A stretch of DNA of 47,284 nt from Myxococcales bacterium (GTDB lineage Bacteria > Myxococcota > Myxococcia > Myxococcales > Myxococcaceae). Below are positions 33,432-42,678 of the stretch, piece by piece; within the stretch, counting starts at the first letter, position 1, and every line of letters begins with the position of its first letter. The notes beneath the pieces were generated by a model. It saw only the letters and a list, made by a program, of their open reading frames with translations. It was not told where the DNA came from and searched no databases. The stretch covers positions 1-47,284 of the forward strand of contig JADLDB010000004.1 in the NCBI GenBank assembly GCA_020846875.1, read 5' to 3'. The position numbers were made by a program, and so were the translations under genes.

Positions 33432-34778
33432 TCACTCCCCTGAGACGGTGAGCTCCTTGAAGCGGATGGTGGGCGCCCCGGTGGAGCCGTGGAAGGTGAG
33501 ATCGCTGCCCACCGCGTCCAACTGCATCAACATCTCGGTGAGGTTGCCGGCCACGGTCACCTCCTGCACCGGCCTGGTCAGCTCGCCGTTCTCGATCCAC
33601 AGCCCGTTCGCGCCGCGCGAGTACTCGCCGGTGACGGTGTTGGCCCCGTGGCCGAGCATGGCGGTGACGTAGAAGCCGTTGGGCACCTCTTGGATCAGCT
33701 GCTCCGGCGCCTTCGTGCCTGGCTCCAGGTACAGGTTGTTGGTGCCGATGTGGGGCAGGCTGCGGTAGCCGCGTGACGCGTTGCCGGTGGATCGGGTCTT
33801 CGCCTTTCGCGCCGTGAAGGCGTCGTAGAGGAAGTGCTGGAGTACGCCCTTCTCCACGATCGCGGTGCGGCGGGTCGGCACGCCTTCTCCGTCGAAGGGC
33901 GAGGTGCCCAGGCCCCGGGGCTTGAGCCCGTCGTCGACGATGGTGATCCACTCCGGCGCGATCCGCTGGTCCAGCTTCGCCGCGAGGAAGGACGCCTTCT
34001 TGTACACGGAGTCGCCGTTGGCCGCGCCGGCGATGGATGCGACGAAGCCCGCCGCCATGGTCGGGTCGAGGATCACCGGCACCTTCTGGGACTTCACCTT
34101 CTTCGCCCCGAGCAGCCGCACCGCCCGCTGCGCCGCCTTCTTCGCCACCACCTCCGGCGCCTCGAGATCGGCGAAGAAGCGCTGCGCGTCGTACCAGTAG
34201 CTGGTCTGGAGCTGCTGTCCGTCGGTGGCCACCGGGGAGGCGTAGAGGTACACGCTGGTGCCCTGCGAGCTGCCGTGCACGCCGGCGGAGTTGGCCAGGT
34301 ACACCTCGTGGACGTTCTCGCCCGCGCCCACGCTGTCGATCGTCTTGATCCGCGTGTCGAAGGCCCGGACGATCTTCTCCATCTCCACCGAGGCCTGGAT
34401 CTTCCAGTCCGGCGGAAGGCTGGCCACCTCGGGATCGAACAGGGGACCGACGTCCGGGAAGCGCCCGAGGTCCGCCTCGTCCGGCAGGCCGTTCAAGCGA
34501 TTGGGGGCGCTCGACTCCGCCAGGGCGACGGCGCGATCGACGAAGGCGTCGAGGGTGGAGGGATCGAAGTCGCTCGTCCACGCGAAGCCCAGGCGCCCCT
34601 TCACGAAGACGCGCAGCCCCGCGCCCTTGGAGGTGGCCTGGGTGAGATCCTCGATCTCCCCGTCGCGCACGCGCACGTCCGCCTGGCGCCCCACCTGCAG
34701 GAAGGCCTCGGCCTGCTTCGCGCCGCGCTTGACGGCCCGCTGCACCAGCTTCTTCGCCAACGCCTCGTAGCCGCTCAT
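33432..34778 (-). CDS. TldE/PmbA-type metallopeptidase subunit
   Basis: 448 residues from ATG 34778, which overlaps the tldD stop (ATGA). It matches the TldE/PmbA branch: N-terminal domain with GAGLRVFVKGRLGFAWTSD, core KVPVILDPTMAAGFVASI, and a C-terminal TGEYSRGANGLWIENGEL segment. The HExxxH zinc motif of TldD is absent, as is normal for TldE. TldD and TldE form a heterodimer that degrades or matures unfolded peptides such as microcin and RiPP leaders or the CcdA antitoxin. No RiPP precursor is evident nearby. Confidence 0.92.
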   Translation of the reverse strand: MSGYEALAKKLVQRAVKRGAKQAEAFLQVGRQADVRVRDGEIEDLTQATSKGAGLRVFVKGRLGFAWTSDFDPSTLDAFVDRAVALAESSAPNRLNGLPDEADLGRFPDVGPLFDPEVASLPPDWKIQASVEMEKIVRAFDTRIKTIDSVGAGENVHEVYLANSAGVHGSSQGTSVYLYASPVATDGQQLQTSYWYDAQRFFADLEAPEVVAKKAAQRAVRLLGAKKVKSQKVPVILDPTMAAGFVASIAGAANGDSVYKKASFLAAKLDQRIAPEWITIVDDGLKPRGLGTSPFDGEGVPTRRTAIVEKGVLQHFLYDAFTARKAKTRSTGNASRGYRSLPHIGTNNLYLEPGTKAPEQLIQEVPNGFYVTAMLGHGANTVTGEYSRGANGLWIENGELTRPVQEVTVAGNLTEMLMQLDAVGSDLTFHGSTGAPTIRFKELTVSGE

Positions 34779-36229
34779 CGCCGCGCCCCCACCTTCGTGC
34801 CGCCTACCGTCATGTGATCGATCCGCACCGTGGGAAGCCCGACGCCCACCGGCACGCTCTGGCCGTCCTTGCCGCACGTGCCCATGCCCGGATCCGGCAT
34901 GGGATCGTTCCCCACGCGGGTCACGTTCTTGAGCGCCTCGGGGCCCACGCCGATCAGCGTCACCCCCTTCAAGGGTCGGCCCAGCTTGCCCTTCTTGATC
35001 TCGTACGCCTCGGACACCTCGAAGACGAAGTTGCCGTTGGTGATGTCCACCTGGCCGCCGCCGAAGTTGGCGCAGTACACGCCCTTGTCGACGCTCTTCA
35101 CGATGTCCTCGGGGGTGTCCTCGCCGGGCGCCAGGTAGGTGTTGGTCATCCGCGGCAGGGGGAGGTGCTTGAAGGACTCGCGCCGTCCGCTGCCGGTGGT
35201 GGCGCCGCCCATCAACTGCGCGTTGAGCGAGTCGCTCATGTAGCCCTTGAGCACCCCGCGCTCGATCAGCACCTTGAACTGCGTGGGCTGGCCCTCGTCG
35301 TCCACGTTGAGCGAGCCGCGCGCGTTGGCCATGGTGCCGTCGTCGATCACCGTGACCAGCTCGCTGGCCACCTTCTGGCCCAGCTTGCCGGCGAAGAGCG
35401 AGGTGCCCTTGCGAATGAAGTCCGCCTCCAGGCCGTGGCCGACGGCCTCGTGCAGGAGGATCCCGCTCCAGCCCGGCGCCAGCACCACCGTCTGCTGGCC
35501 GGCCTCCGCCTCCGCCGCGCCCATCGAGGCCAGGGCCTGCCGCGCCGCCTCCCGCGCCACCACCTCCGGGGTGAAGGTGTCGAAGTGGCTGAAGGGCACC
35601 CGCCCGCCGCCGCCGAAGAAGCCCTGGCGCCGCTCGCCGCCCTTGCCCTCGGCCACCACCATCGCGGACAGCCGGCAGAGATCCTGCGTGTCCTCCGCGA
35701 GGTGCCCGCGGGTGTTGGCCACCAGGATCCGCTTGGTGGAGTCGGCGTACGTCGCCATCACCTGCTTGATGCGCTTGTCGAAGGCGTGCGCCGCCTTGTT
35801 GACCCGTACCACCAGCTCGCGCTTGTCGCCCACCGCCACGTCGGCGAGGTGCTGCTCCAGCCGGTAGAAGCTCGGCAGCGGCGTGCGGGCCACGGAGAAG
35901 GGCCGCTCGCTGCCGCTCCCGTGCGCGATGAAGGCCGCGGTGCGCGCCGCGCGGAACAGGGCTTCGTCGTCCAGGTCGTCCGAGTACGCGTAGCCCACCC
36001 GCCCGCCGGCGATCACCCGCACCCCCACGCCCTGCGACAGGCCGGCCTGGGCGCTCTTCACCTGCTTCTCCTCGAGGGTGACGGCGGTGGTCTCGTTGCG
36101 CTCGACGTACACCTCGGCGAAGTCCGCGCCGCGCTCCATCGCCGCCGACAGCAGGCGCTCCACGAGGCCGTGGGGCAACAGCACGCGCTGCCGCTGCGGC
36201 GCCTGCGCGTTCGACTGGGTCTTTGCCAT
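34775..36229 (-). CDS. tldD: TldD metallopeptidase subunit
   Basis: 484 residues from ATG 36229; the longer upstream frame lies over the divergent FHA gene and is a shadow. The catalytic zinc motif HEAVGHGLEAD is intact (His260, Glu261, His265), followed by VIDDGTMANARGS and the C-terminal FGGGQVDITNGNFVFEV and MGTCGKDGQSVPVGVG blocks of the TldD family. It acts with the TldE-like neighbour as a narrow-tunnel heterodimeric zinc peptidase for unfolded peptides in the cytoplasm. The 56-base gap to the divergent FHA gene must hold both promoters. Confidence 0.94.
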   Translation of the reverse strand: MAKTQSNAQAPQRQRVLLPHGLVERLLSAAMERGADFAEVYVERNETTAVTLEEKQVKSAQAGLSQGVGVRVIAGGRVGYAYSDDLDDEALFRAARTAAFIAHGSGSERPFSVARTPLPSFYRLEQHLADVAVGDKRELVVRVNKAAHAFDKRIKQVMATYADSTKRILVANTRGHLAEDTQDLCRLSAMVVAEGKGGERRQGFFGGGGRVPFSHFDTFTPEVVAREAARQALASMGAAEAEAGQQTVVLAPGWSGILLHEAVGHGLEADFIRKGTSLFAGKLGQKVASELVTVIDDGTMANARGSLNVDDEGQPTQFKVLIERGVLKGYMSDSLNAQLMGGATTGSGRRESFKHLPLPRMTNTYLAPGEDTPEDIVKSVDKGVYCANFGGGQVDITNGNFVFEVSEAYEIKKGKLGRPLKGVTLIGVGPEALKNVTRVGNDPMPDPGMGTCGKDGQSVPVGVGLPTVRIDHMTVGGTKVGARR

Positions 36230-36285
36230 GGGCGAAGAGTAACCACGAGAAGGGGCCCGACCTGCTACACTTTTCGCCAGGTCGC

Positions 36286-38580
36286 ATGGCCCCTCCCAAG
36301 AAAGTGTCCCGCGGAACGGGGGACGTCGAGAACGATCCGGAGCGCGCGTCGAAGACGATGGCGCGGGCGCCGCACCCGCCTCCCGAGGAGGACCCGGAGC
36401 GCGCCAACGCGACCCAGGCCAAGGTACCAAACCCCCTGTCCCGCAGCATGAAGGCGGCGAAGGGCGGCGGGGATCCAGAGCGCGACGCGAAGACGCAGGC
36501 CCGCGCGCCCCGGCCGAAGAGGAAGGGCGGCGACGACGACGCGGAGTACCGCACCGGCAGCGACTACGGGCTCGACGGCGAGGCCAGCGACTACCACACC
36601 GGCCAATCCTTCCAGCAGATGGAGGAGGGCGAAGGCCTGGCCGGCTCCGGCAGCCTGGAGGGCGACGGGCTGGACGCGCTCGACCCGGAGGTGGGCTCGC
36701 ACACCAAGGCGCTGCCGGCGCTGGAGCGCGACGAGCAGGTCGGGGGCGGCGACGAGGAGGAAGGCGCCGACGACGCCAACGCCACCCACGCCGGGCCGCC
36801 GATCAAGCTCGAGATCATCGCCGGCCCCGACGCGGGCAAGAAGCGCCGCTTCAAGGGCGTGCGGATGATCGTCGGGCGCACCCCGGGCGTGGACCTGCAG
36901 CTGTCCGATCAGTCCGTGTCCCGCCGCCACATCGAGCTCATCCACGGCGACGACGGCGTGGTGATGCGCGACCTCGGCAGCGGCAACGGCACCAAGGTGA
37001 ACGGCGCGCGGATCGCCGAGAAGAAGCTGGACCACGGCGATGAGATCGCCATCGGCAAGACGGTGATCCGCTTCGTCGACGAGGTGGCTGCCTTCAAGAA
37101 GGCTCGCGAGGAGCAGGAGCAGAAGGAAGCCGAAGCGAAGGCCAAAGCGAAGGCGCCGGCCGCGGGGAAGAACGGCGAGGCGAAGACGGAGGCGGGCGGC
37201 GAGGGTGGCGAGGGTGGCGAGGGTGACGGCGCCGAGCTGGCCGCCGACGCTCCCGAAGAGGGTGGCGGGAAGAAGCCCCGGGCCACGCGCGATCGGATCC
37301 ACACCTCGCGCTCCCGCGGAGACGCGCCGCAGGGCCTGGTCGGAAAGCTCAAGGCGCTCAACCCGAAGCTCAAGCTGGCCATCGCGCTGGGCGTGGGCTT
37401 CCTCTTCTTGGTGATCGTGCTGGGCCTCGCTTCGCGGCCCCCGCCGGCGCCGCTGGTCGACCCCAACAAGGTCCTGGCCGATCAGAAGATGCAGGAGGCC
37501 CGCAACGCCGTCCGCGAAGGCAACTACGAGAGCGCGGTCGCCCTGGTGGAGGAGGCGGAGAAGCTCGTCCCGGGCATCGACAAGACGCGCCTGGGCAACA
37601 CCTCGCGCGAAGAGCTGGCCTACGTCCGCACCCTCGACGAGGCCCGCGCTTTTCTGGAGAACAGGCGCTTCGAGGACGCGCGCAAGGCCCTGGCGAAGGC
37701 CGAGAAGGGCTCGGGGAAGAGCCAGGAGCTCAAGGCGAAGCTGGCCGCCGAGCTGGACGTCGCCGAGGTCGCCTACAAGAAGGAGAAGCTGCAGGAGTTC
37801 CTGAACGCCGGCGAGGTCGACTCCGCCAAGGCGCTGCTCGCCGAGCTCCCCGTGGAAGAGCAGGCCGCCCCCGCCGAGCAGATCCGCGCCTTCGAAGAGA
37901 CCCTGGCCCAGCAGGAGAAGGAAGACGCGCTCGACGAGAAGAAGCGGGCCGCCAACGCCGCCGCCGCCTCCAGGGCCCGGCGCGAGGAAGAAATCGCCGA
38001 AGCCTTCCGCGTGGTGGAGCGCAAGTTCGCGGGCGGTGAGTGGGATCGCGCCGGCAGCGAGTGCGCCAGGGTGATCGACGCCTACCCGGGCGACAAGGAC
38101 GTCTACAAGCGCGCCAAGATGCTGCAGGGCGCGATCCCCAACTTCGGGCGCAACTACGAGGAGGGGATGAAGAAGTTCAAGCAGGGCGCGATCGCCCAGG
38201 CGTCGAAGCCCCTGCGGCTCGCCCACCAGCTCTACCGGCAGATCGATCTCAAGGCGAACAAGTACGGCCAGGAGCTGGAGGAGAAGCTGGGGGCCGCGTC
38301 CATCGCCGCCGGGCGCGAGGCGCTCTTGCGCAACGATCTCGTCACCGCCTGGCAGAACTTCCGCGACGCCGCGAAGTTCGATCCCGGCGACGCCAAGGCC
38401 CGCGACGGGCTGGATCAGGTGAGCGCGAAGGCCGAGGATCTGTTTCAGATGGCGTACGTGGAGCGGGATCGCGATCCGCGCGAGGCGCTGCGCAAGTTCA
38501 AGGTGGTGGTGCAGGTGACCGATCCCGGCTCCACGGTGCACGAGAAGGCGAAGAACCAGATCGCGGCCATGCAGCCCTGA
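36286..38580 (+). CDS. FHA-domain single-pass membrane protein with Thr-containing N-terminal repeats
   Basis: 764 residues from ATG 36286; a start further up would overlap tldD. Residues 17-77 hold three copies of a DPERxxxT(M/Q)A(R/K)xPxP motif with Thr24, Thr43 and Thr70. A long acidic/Gly-rich linker leads to an FHA domain (about 173-266) with the phosphothreonine-binding residues Gly197-Arg198, Ser212-xx-His215 and Gly231-Ser-Gly-Asn-Gly-Thr236...Asn239. A membrane helix lies at about 364-384. The rest is TPR-like helical repeats, probably periplasmic. The Thr motifs look like kinase targets the FHA could bind within or between molecules. Myxobacteria have many Hanks-type kinases, but none is in view. 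Confidence 0.87.
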   Translation: MAPPKKVSRGTGDVENDPERASKTMARAPHPPPEEDPERANATQAKVPNPLSRSMKAAKGGGDPERDAKTQARAPRPKRKGGDDDAEYRTGSDYGLDGEASDYHTGQSFQQMEEGEGLAGSGSLEGDGLDALDPEVGSHTKALPALERDEQVGGGDEEEGADDANATHAGPPIKLEIIAGPDAGKKRRFKGVRMIVGRTPGVDLQLSDQSVSRRHIELIHGDDGVVMRDLGSGNGTKVNGARIAEKKLDHGDEIAIGKTVIRFVDEVAAFKKAREEQEQKEAEAKAKAKAPAAGKNGEAKTEAGGEGGEGGEGDGAELAADAPEEGGGKKPRATRDRIHTSRSRGDAPQGLVGKLKALNPKLKLAIALGVGFLFLVIVLGLASRPPPAPLVDPNKVLADQKMQEARNAVREGNYESAVALVEEAEKLVPGIDKTRLGNTSREELAYVRTLDEARAFLENRRFEDARKALAKAEKGSGKSQELKAKLAAELDVAEVAYKKEKLQEFLNAGEVDSAKALLAELPVEEQAAPAEQIRAFEETLAQQEKEDALDEKKRAANAAAASRARREEEIAEAFRVVERKFAGGEWDRAGSECARVIDAYPGDKDVYKRAKMLQGAIPNFGRNYEEGMKKFKQGAIAQASKPLRLAHQLYRQIDLKANKYGQELEEKLGAASIAAGREALLRNDLVTAWQNFRDAAKFDPGDAKARDGLDQVSAKAEDLFQMAYVERDRDPREALRKFKVVVQVTDPGSTVHEKAKNQIAAMQP

Positions 38581-38643
38581 CGGAGCACCTCTTTTGAGGC
38601 TCTTGGCTGCAGGGCAGGCGAAAAGGGGAGAGGACGAGCGGAC

Positions 38644-39966
38644 ATGAGCGGGTCGCTGCGGGAGCTGGGCTACGACTTCGTGGCGGAAGCAAATTGGGAG
38701 CGAGCCCTGGCGGTGTTCGCCGAGGCGGTGCGCCGGCAGCCGAACGATCACCGCTCGCGCATGCAGGCCGCCCGCTGCTACGGCAAGCTGGGGGAAATCG
38801 AGCGCGCGGTGACGGTGCTGCACGCCTGCGCCGAGGGCCTCGCCCGGCGGGACTACCTGTTGTCGGCGATCGCGGCCTGCCGGCTGGCGATGACGCAGGC
38901 CCCCCGGGAGAAGCGGATCCGCGAGACGTTGGCGCGCATCCATTCCCGCGCGGCGCGGGTGGTGGGGGGGCGGGCCGCGGTGCCGCCGCCGTTGCCGCCC
39001 GAGCACCTCTACGACGGGAAGGTGGCGACCGACCTGATGACCCTGCAGGGCAGCGAGCTGTCCGATCAGGCCATCTCGGTGCTGGCCGCGCCGGACACCG
39101 GAGGCCAGGCGGATCCCGCCGCACGTCCGCCGCTGCCGCTGTTCGCTGATCTCCAGTTGGACGCCTTCCTCGAGCTGACCGAGCTGATGGAGTACCGCGA
39201 GCTCAAGGAAGGCGAGGTGATCTGCAGGGAAGGGGAGGGCGGCGATCGGATCTACGTGTTGGTGGCCGGAAAGGCCGAGGTGACGCGGATCGTCGAGGGG
39301 AACGCCAAGACGTTGGCCTTCCTCGGCGGCGGGGCGATCTTCGGAGAGATCAGCCTGCTCACCGGCGCGCCGCCCACCTCCACCGTGACGGCGATCACCG
39401 ACTGCGACGTGCTGGAGATCGAGCGCGGGGACCTGAACGTGCTGGCCCGCACCTTCCCCTCGGTGCCGCAGGTGCTGGCCACCTTCGCGCAGCAGCGCAT
39501 GGCGCGGAACCTGGTGGCCACCTCGCCGCTGTTCGGCCCGGTGCCCGAGGCGGAGCGGACCGGGCTGCTCTCGCGCTTCACCTTCCGGGGCCTGGCGCCC
39601 GGCGAGAAGGTCATCGGCGAAGGCGAGCCGGTGCAGGCGCTGGTGCTGGTGCTGGCGGGCGAGCTGGTGGTGCAGAAGGAGGATCCGGCCGGCGGCGTGG
39701 TGAGCCTCTCCATCCTCCGCGAGGGCGACATCGCCGGTGAGATCGCGCTGCTCAAGGGCCTGCGCGCCACGGCCACGGTGGCGGCGTCGCGCAAGACGGC
39801 GATCGCCACGCTCGACCGCGCCCAGTTCGAGCAGCTGATCGCCCAGTACCCGGGCATCCGCGACTACCTGGACGGCCTGTCCGAGCGCCGCCTCAAGATG
39901 ATCGGCGAGGCGATGCGGCCGGCGGAGATCCTCGACGCCGACGAGCTGGTGGTGGACGGGCCGTGA
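38644..39966 (+). CDS. TPR protein with two cyclic-nucleotide-binding domains
   Basis: 440 residues; ATG 38644 with GGGGAG upstream. TPR-like helices (about 1-100) precede two CNMP-binding domains (about 165-285 and 298-420). In the first, the phosphate-binding cassette reads FGEISLLTGAPPTSTV: Glu is kept but the Arg is replaced. In the second, AGEIALLKGLRATATV keeps both. There is no DNA-binding or kinase domain, so it is not a CRP-type regulator; a scaffold or signalling role is more likely. It lies 63 bp after the FHA gene and overlaps the next gene by GTGA. Confidence 0.86.
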   Translation: MSGSLRELGYDFVAEANWERALAVFAEAVRRQPNDHRSRMQAARCYGKLGEIERAVTVLHACAEGLARRDYLLSAIAACRLAMTQAPREKRIRETLARIHSRAARVVGGRAAVPPPLPPEHLYDGKVATDLMTLQGSELSDQAISVLAAPDTGGQADPAARPPLPLFADLQLDAFLELTELMEYRELKEGEVICREGEGGDRIYVLVAGKAEVTRIVEGNAKTLAFLGGGAIFGEISLLTGAPPTSTVTAITDCDVLEIERGDLNVLARTFPSVPQVLATFAQQRMARNLVATSPLFGPVPEAERTGLLSRFTFRGLAPGEKVIGEGEPVQALVLVLAGELVVQKEDPAGGVVSLSILREGDIAGEIALLKGLRATATVAASRKTAIATLDRAQFEQLIAQYPGIRDYLDGLSERRLKMIGEAMRPAEILDADELVVDGP

Positions 39967-40421
39967 GGGGCAACCGGTTGATGGGCCTCCTCCTGGCGCT
40001 GGGCGTGGGGGCGGCCGTCTTCTTCCTCTGGCCAAAGCCGAAGCGCACCCCGGAAGAAGAGGTGCGCGAGCTGGTGGCCAGGGCGGTGGACGCGGCCCAG
40101 AAGCGCGACGCAGCCGGCGTCACCGAGAGCCTGGCCGACACCTTCCATGGCCCCTCCGGCACCTCGGCGCAGGAGGTGAAGCGGCTGCTCGTCGGCCACC
40201 TCTTCCGCAACCAGAACGCGCTGGTGGTGCTCAACCCGGTGCTGGACGTCACCGTCACCTCCCCCACGGCGGCGTCCTTCAAGGGCACCTTCATCTTCGC
40301 CCGCGGGCAGGTGGCGGACTGGCAGCAACCAGGCGACGGGGCCAGCCGCTACGACATCACCGCCGAGCTGGAGAAGCAGGGCGGCGACTGGAAGATCACC
40401 ACCGCGGCCTGGGCCCAGTGA
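39963..40421 (+). CDS. Small membrane-anchored NTF2/SnoaL-like protein
   Basis: 152 residues from GTG 39963, overlapping the upstream stop. One N-terminal membrane segment (about 6-23, GLLLALGVGAAVFFLW) is followed by a domain with the helix-strand layout of NTF2-like folds (VRELVARAVDAAQKRDAAGVTESLADTFHG ... DWKITTAAW). No catalytic residues can be assigned. Co-translated with the cNMP-binding protein, so it may be its membrane partner. Confidence 0.7.
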   Translation: MRGNRLMGLLLALGVGAAVFFLWPKPKRTPEEEVRELVARAVDAAQKRDAAGVTESLADTFHGPSGTSAQEVKRLLVGHLFRNQNALVVLNPVLDVTVTSPTAASFKGTFIFARGQVADWQQPGDGASRYDITAELEKQGGDWKITTAAWAQ

Positions 40422-40429
40422 GGCTCTTT

Positions 40430-40587
40430 GAGCGCCGATCAGGTTGGCGGACCGAGTGACGTCGGTGAGTTGCGAGCAGACCAAGGCGCGACGAGGGAAG
40501 CTGCTGGTGGGCAGCTGACCGAGGAGCAACGACGGGATGCGCCGCAAATCGCCGATGTCACGACGGGAGCTAACCTGTTCGGCGCTC
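40430..40587. repeat. 158 bp imperfectly palindromic interspersed repeat, copy 1
   Basis: The element begins GAGCGCCGATCAGGTT and ends AACCTGTTCGGCGCTC, 16-base terminal inverted repeats with one mismatch. The similarity between the two arms continues inward for about 45 bases (second matching block GTGACGTCGG / CCGATGTCAC), and the centre holds GCTGC-TGGTGG-GCAGC. It has no ORF of its own. A second copy (47155-47284) is 129/130 identical over the visible part. It resembles ERIC- or MITE-type elements in form. It sits between convergent genes and its right edge overlaps the TAG stop of the next gene. Confidence 0.9.
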
Positions 40588-40979
40588 TAGCCGCCGTCGC
40601 GCAGGCCCAGCCGGTCCTCGCATAGCACGCGCCCCGAGGGGTACTGCGAGAGCCGCTGCACGCGCACCCGGCCGGTCCCCCCGTCGAGGAAGGGCGTCAC
40701 CGTGGGGTGAAGCGCCGCGCAGGCCGGCGCTGCGGCTTCCGGCGCGTCCGGCACCACGCAGGTGATCACGTAGTCGGGGCCCTCGAAGGTGCCGTAGGCC
40801 TTCCAGCAGCCCGCGTCGCGGGCCACGTCTGTCCCCTCCGAGGCGGCGCGGGCGTCCAGCGTCTGCAGGGTGCTGCGTAGGTAGAGGAAGGTGGCGCCGC
40901 TGCAGAAGAGCCCGGAGATGAGCAGGCCCAGCGCGATCTGCGCGTAGAGCGACGGCGCCCGGTCTTTGGGTTCCTTCAC
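40587..40979 (-). CDS. Small single-pass membrane protein of unknown function
   Basis: 130 residues. A basic N-terminus and one membrane helix (about 13-33, YAQIALGLLISGLFCSGATF) are followed by a Cys-containing periplasmic domain with no known motif. Its last codons read Gly-Gly-TAG, and that TAG begins at the outer edge of the interspersed repeat (CTAG then AGCGCC), so the C-terminus may have been set by insertion of that element. It starts 9 bp after the stop of the TPR membrane protein. Confidence 0.7.
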   Translation of the reverse strand: MKEPKDRAPSLYAQIALGLLISGLFCSGATFLYLRSTLQTLDARAASEGTDVARDAGCWKAYGTFEGPDYVITCVVPDAPEAAAPACAALHPTVTPFLDGGTGRVRVQRLSQYPSGRVLCEDRLGLRDGG

Positions 40980-40988
40980 GGGCGCCGG

Positions 40989-42575
40989 CTACTGGATGAG
41001 CGGCTTGGCCTCTTCCATCCAGAGCTTGGCGATCTCGCGCTGGTTGGCGGCCTTCAGCTTCTTCTCCACGTCCGTCAGCACCTCGTTCAGCTTCTCGCGG
41101 GGGGCCTGGGTCGTCTTCAGCTTGGCCAGCGCGAAGGCGTAGTTCTGGCAGCCCGGGCCCCACTCCTTCTTGTTGAAGAGGATCTCGCCCATGGCCAGGT
41201 AGGCCTCGGCCAGCTGCCCGGTGCCGTCCGGTGGGGTGATGTCCACCAGGATCTGCCCGGCCGCGTCGTACTCCTTCTTCTCCAGCAGCAGCGAGCCCTT
41301 GGCGAAGGTGGCGCGGGTGATGTTCACGTTCTTCGCGGCGATCGCCTTGTCGTAGGCCACCATGGCGTCGTCCAGCTTACCGGCCGCGCGCAGCACGTCG
41401 CCGCGGGCCAGGTAGTAGCGATCGTCGCGATCGAGGTACGCCTCTTCCTTCCCGTCGGCGGTCTGGTTCTTCACGTTCTTGAAGAAGGACTCGTACCTGG
41501 CCAGCACGGCCAGCGCCTGGTCCAGCATGCCGGCCTTCTGCAGGTCGCTGGCGCCCTCGAAGTAGAAGATCGGGGCGGACGGCGCCCGGGCGATCAGCGT
41601 GTCCACGGCGCCGGCCGCGGCGGGATCCTTCTTCTGAGCCAGGGCGCTGGCCTTCACGTGCATCGCCCAGGGATCGTCGGGGTTGATCCCCAGCGCCTGA
41701 TCGGCCAGGGCGATCGCTTGATCCGGCTGCTCCTGGATCAACGCGATTTGCCCCTGCACCGCCTTCACCCGGGCCTTCTCGGCGGGGCTCAGCTTGGCTT
41801 CGTGCGCGGACAACTCCTTGAGGATCGACTCGGCGTCACCCACCCGATCGCCCTTCTGCACGCGGGCCAGGGCCAGGTCGAGGCGGCCGCGGAACAGCTC
41901 CGGGTTCTGCCCGGTGGCCTTGTTGAAGGCGTCGACGGCCCCCGGTACGCCCTCGAGGAGGATCGCCTCGCCGTACGCGCAGGCCAGGTTCACGTCCTTC
42001 CACTGCTTCTCCATGGCCGCCTTGAAGCTCTGCCGGGCCAGCTTCAGGTTGCCTTGCTTCTGCAGCGCCACCGCCTGGGCGTAGAAGAGCCGCGCGCCCG
42101 AGCCGCCCTTCTGCCGCAGCGCCTCCACGAAGGCGTCAGCGCCCTTCAGATCGCCCGCCGCCACCAACTGCAGGGCTTCGGTGCCGAACCGCTCGTCGGT
42201 CTGCGCGTCGGCCTTCTTCGCCTTGTCCAGGAACTCCTTGGCCTTCGCCTCCGCCCCCGGCTCGCGGTGGATGAGCCAGAGATCGGTGTACAGGGCCGCC
42301 TCGAAGGCCAGCGCGTCAGGGGAAGACGAGTCCTTGGCCAGCGCCTTGTCGGCGATCTCGATCGCCTGCTTCAGATCGGCCGCGTTCCCCTTCATCGACG
42401 CGGCGCGCGCCTCCTTCATCAGCTCCGAAAGCTCCTTCTTGTTGGTGCCGCGCTTGTAGACGAGGAACACCGCCCCGAGGAGGAGCGCGGCGACGATCAC
42501 GATCTGCACCAGCGCAGAGCCGAAGCTCTCGCGCTTCTTCCATTCGCCGGCCTTGGGGGTGGTCTCGGTGGTCAT
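40989..42575 (-). CDS. Membrane-anchored TPR protein
   Basis: 528 residues from ATG 42575 (the longer upstream frame covers the GST gene and is a shadow). One membrane helix (about 21-42, VQIVIVAALLLGAVFLVY) is followed by at least eight TPR-like helical repeats through to the C-terminus, including ALGINPDDPWAMHVKASALA, rich in Ala/Leu/Lys. Likely an assembly scaffold on the periplasmic face; partners are unknown. The small membrane protein downstream is probably co-transcribed. Confidence 0.82.
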   Translation of the reverse strand: MTTETTPKAGEWKKRESFGSALVQIVIVAALLLGAVFLVYKRGTNKKELSELMKEARAASMKGNAADLKQAIEIADKALAKDSSSPDALAFEAALYTDLWLIHREPGAEAKAKEFLDKAKKADAQTDERFGTEALQLVAAGDLKGADAFVEALRQKGGSGARLFYAQAVALQKQGNLKLARQSFKAAMEKQWKDVNLACAYGEAILLEGVPGAVDAFNKATGQNPELFRGRLDLALARVQKGDRVGDAESILKELSAHEAKLSPAEKARVKAVQGQIALIQEQPDQAIALADQALGINPDDPWAMHVKASALAQKKDPAAAGAVDTLIARAPSAPIFYFEGASDLQKAGMLDQALAVLARYESFFKNVKNQTADGKEEAYLDRDDRYYLARGDVLRAAGKLDDAMVAYDKAIAAKNVNITRATFAKGSLLLEKKEYDAAGQILVDITPPDGTGQLAEAYLAMGEILFNKKEWGPGCQNYAFALAKLKTTQAPREKLNEVLTDVEKKLKAANQREIAKLWMEEAKPLIQ

Positions 42576-42678
42576 CGAATGCCTCGTCGCTCGCGGTGAA
42601 GACCTTCTGAAAGCGCGGCGATATAGCGGCCACGTTTCCGGAGTGTCAACGAGTGATTCCCCGAGCTTCAGGAGGGCT

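Noticed and set aside
36265-40035. Minus-strand ORF of 1256 residues
   Set aside because: Shadow of the FHA and cNMP-binding genes on the plus strand.
40431-40547. Minus-strand peptide starting MRRIPSLLLGQL in the interspersed repeat, seen again near 47272
   Set aside because: It appears twice only because the repeat is duplicated; downstream frames differ and run into antisense of other genes.
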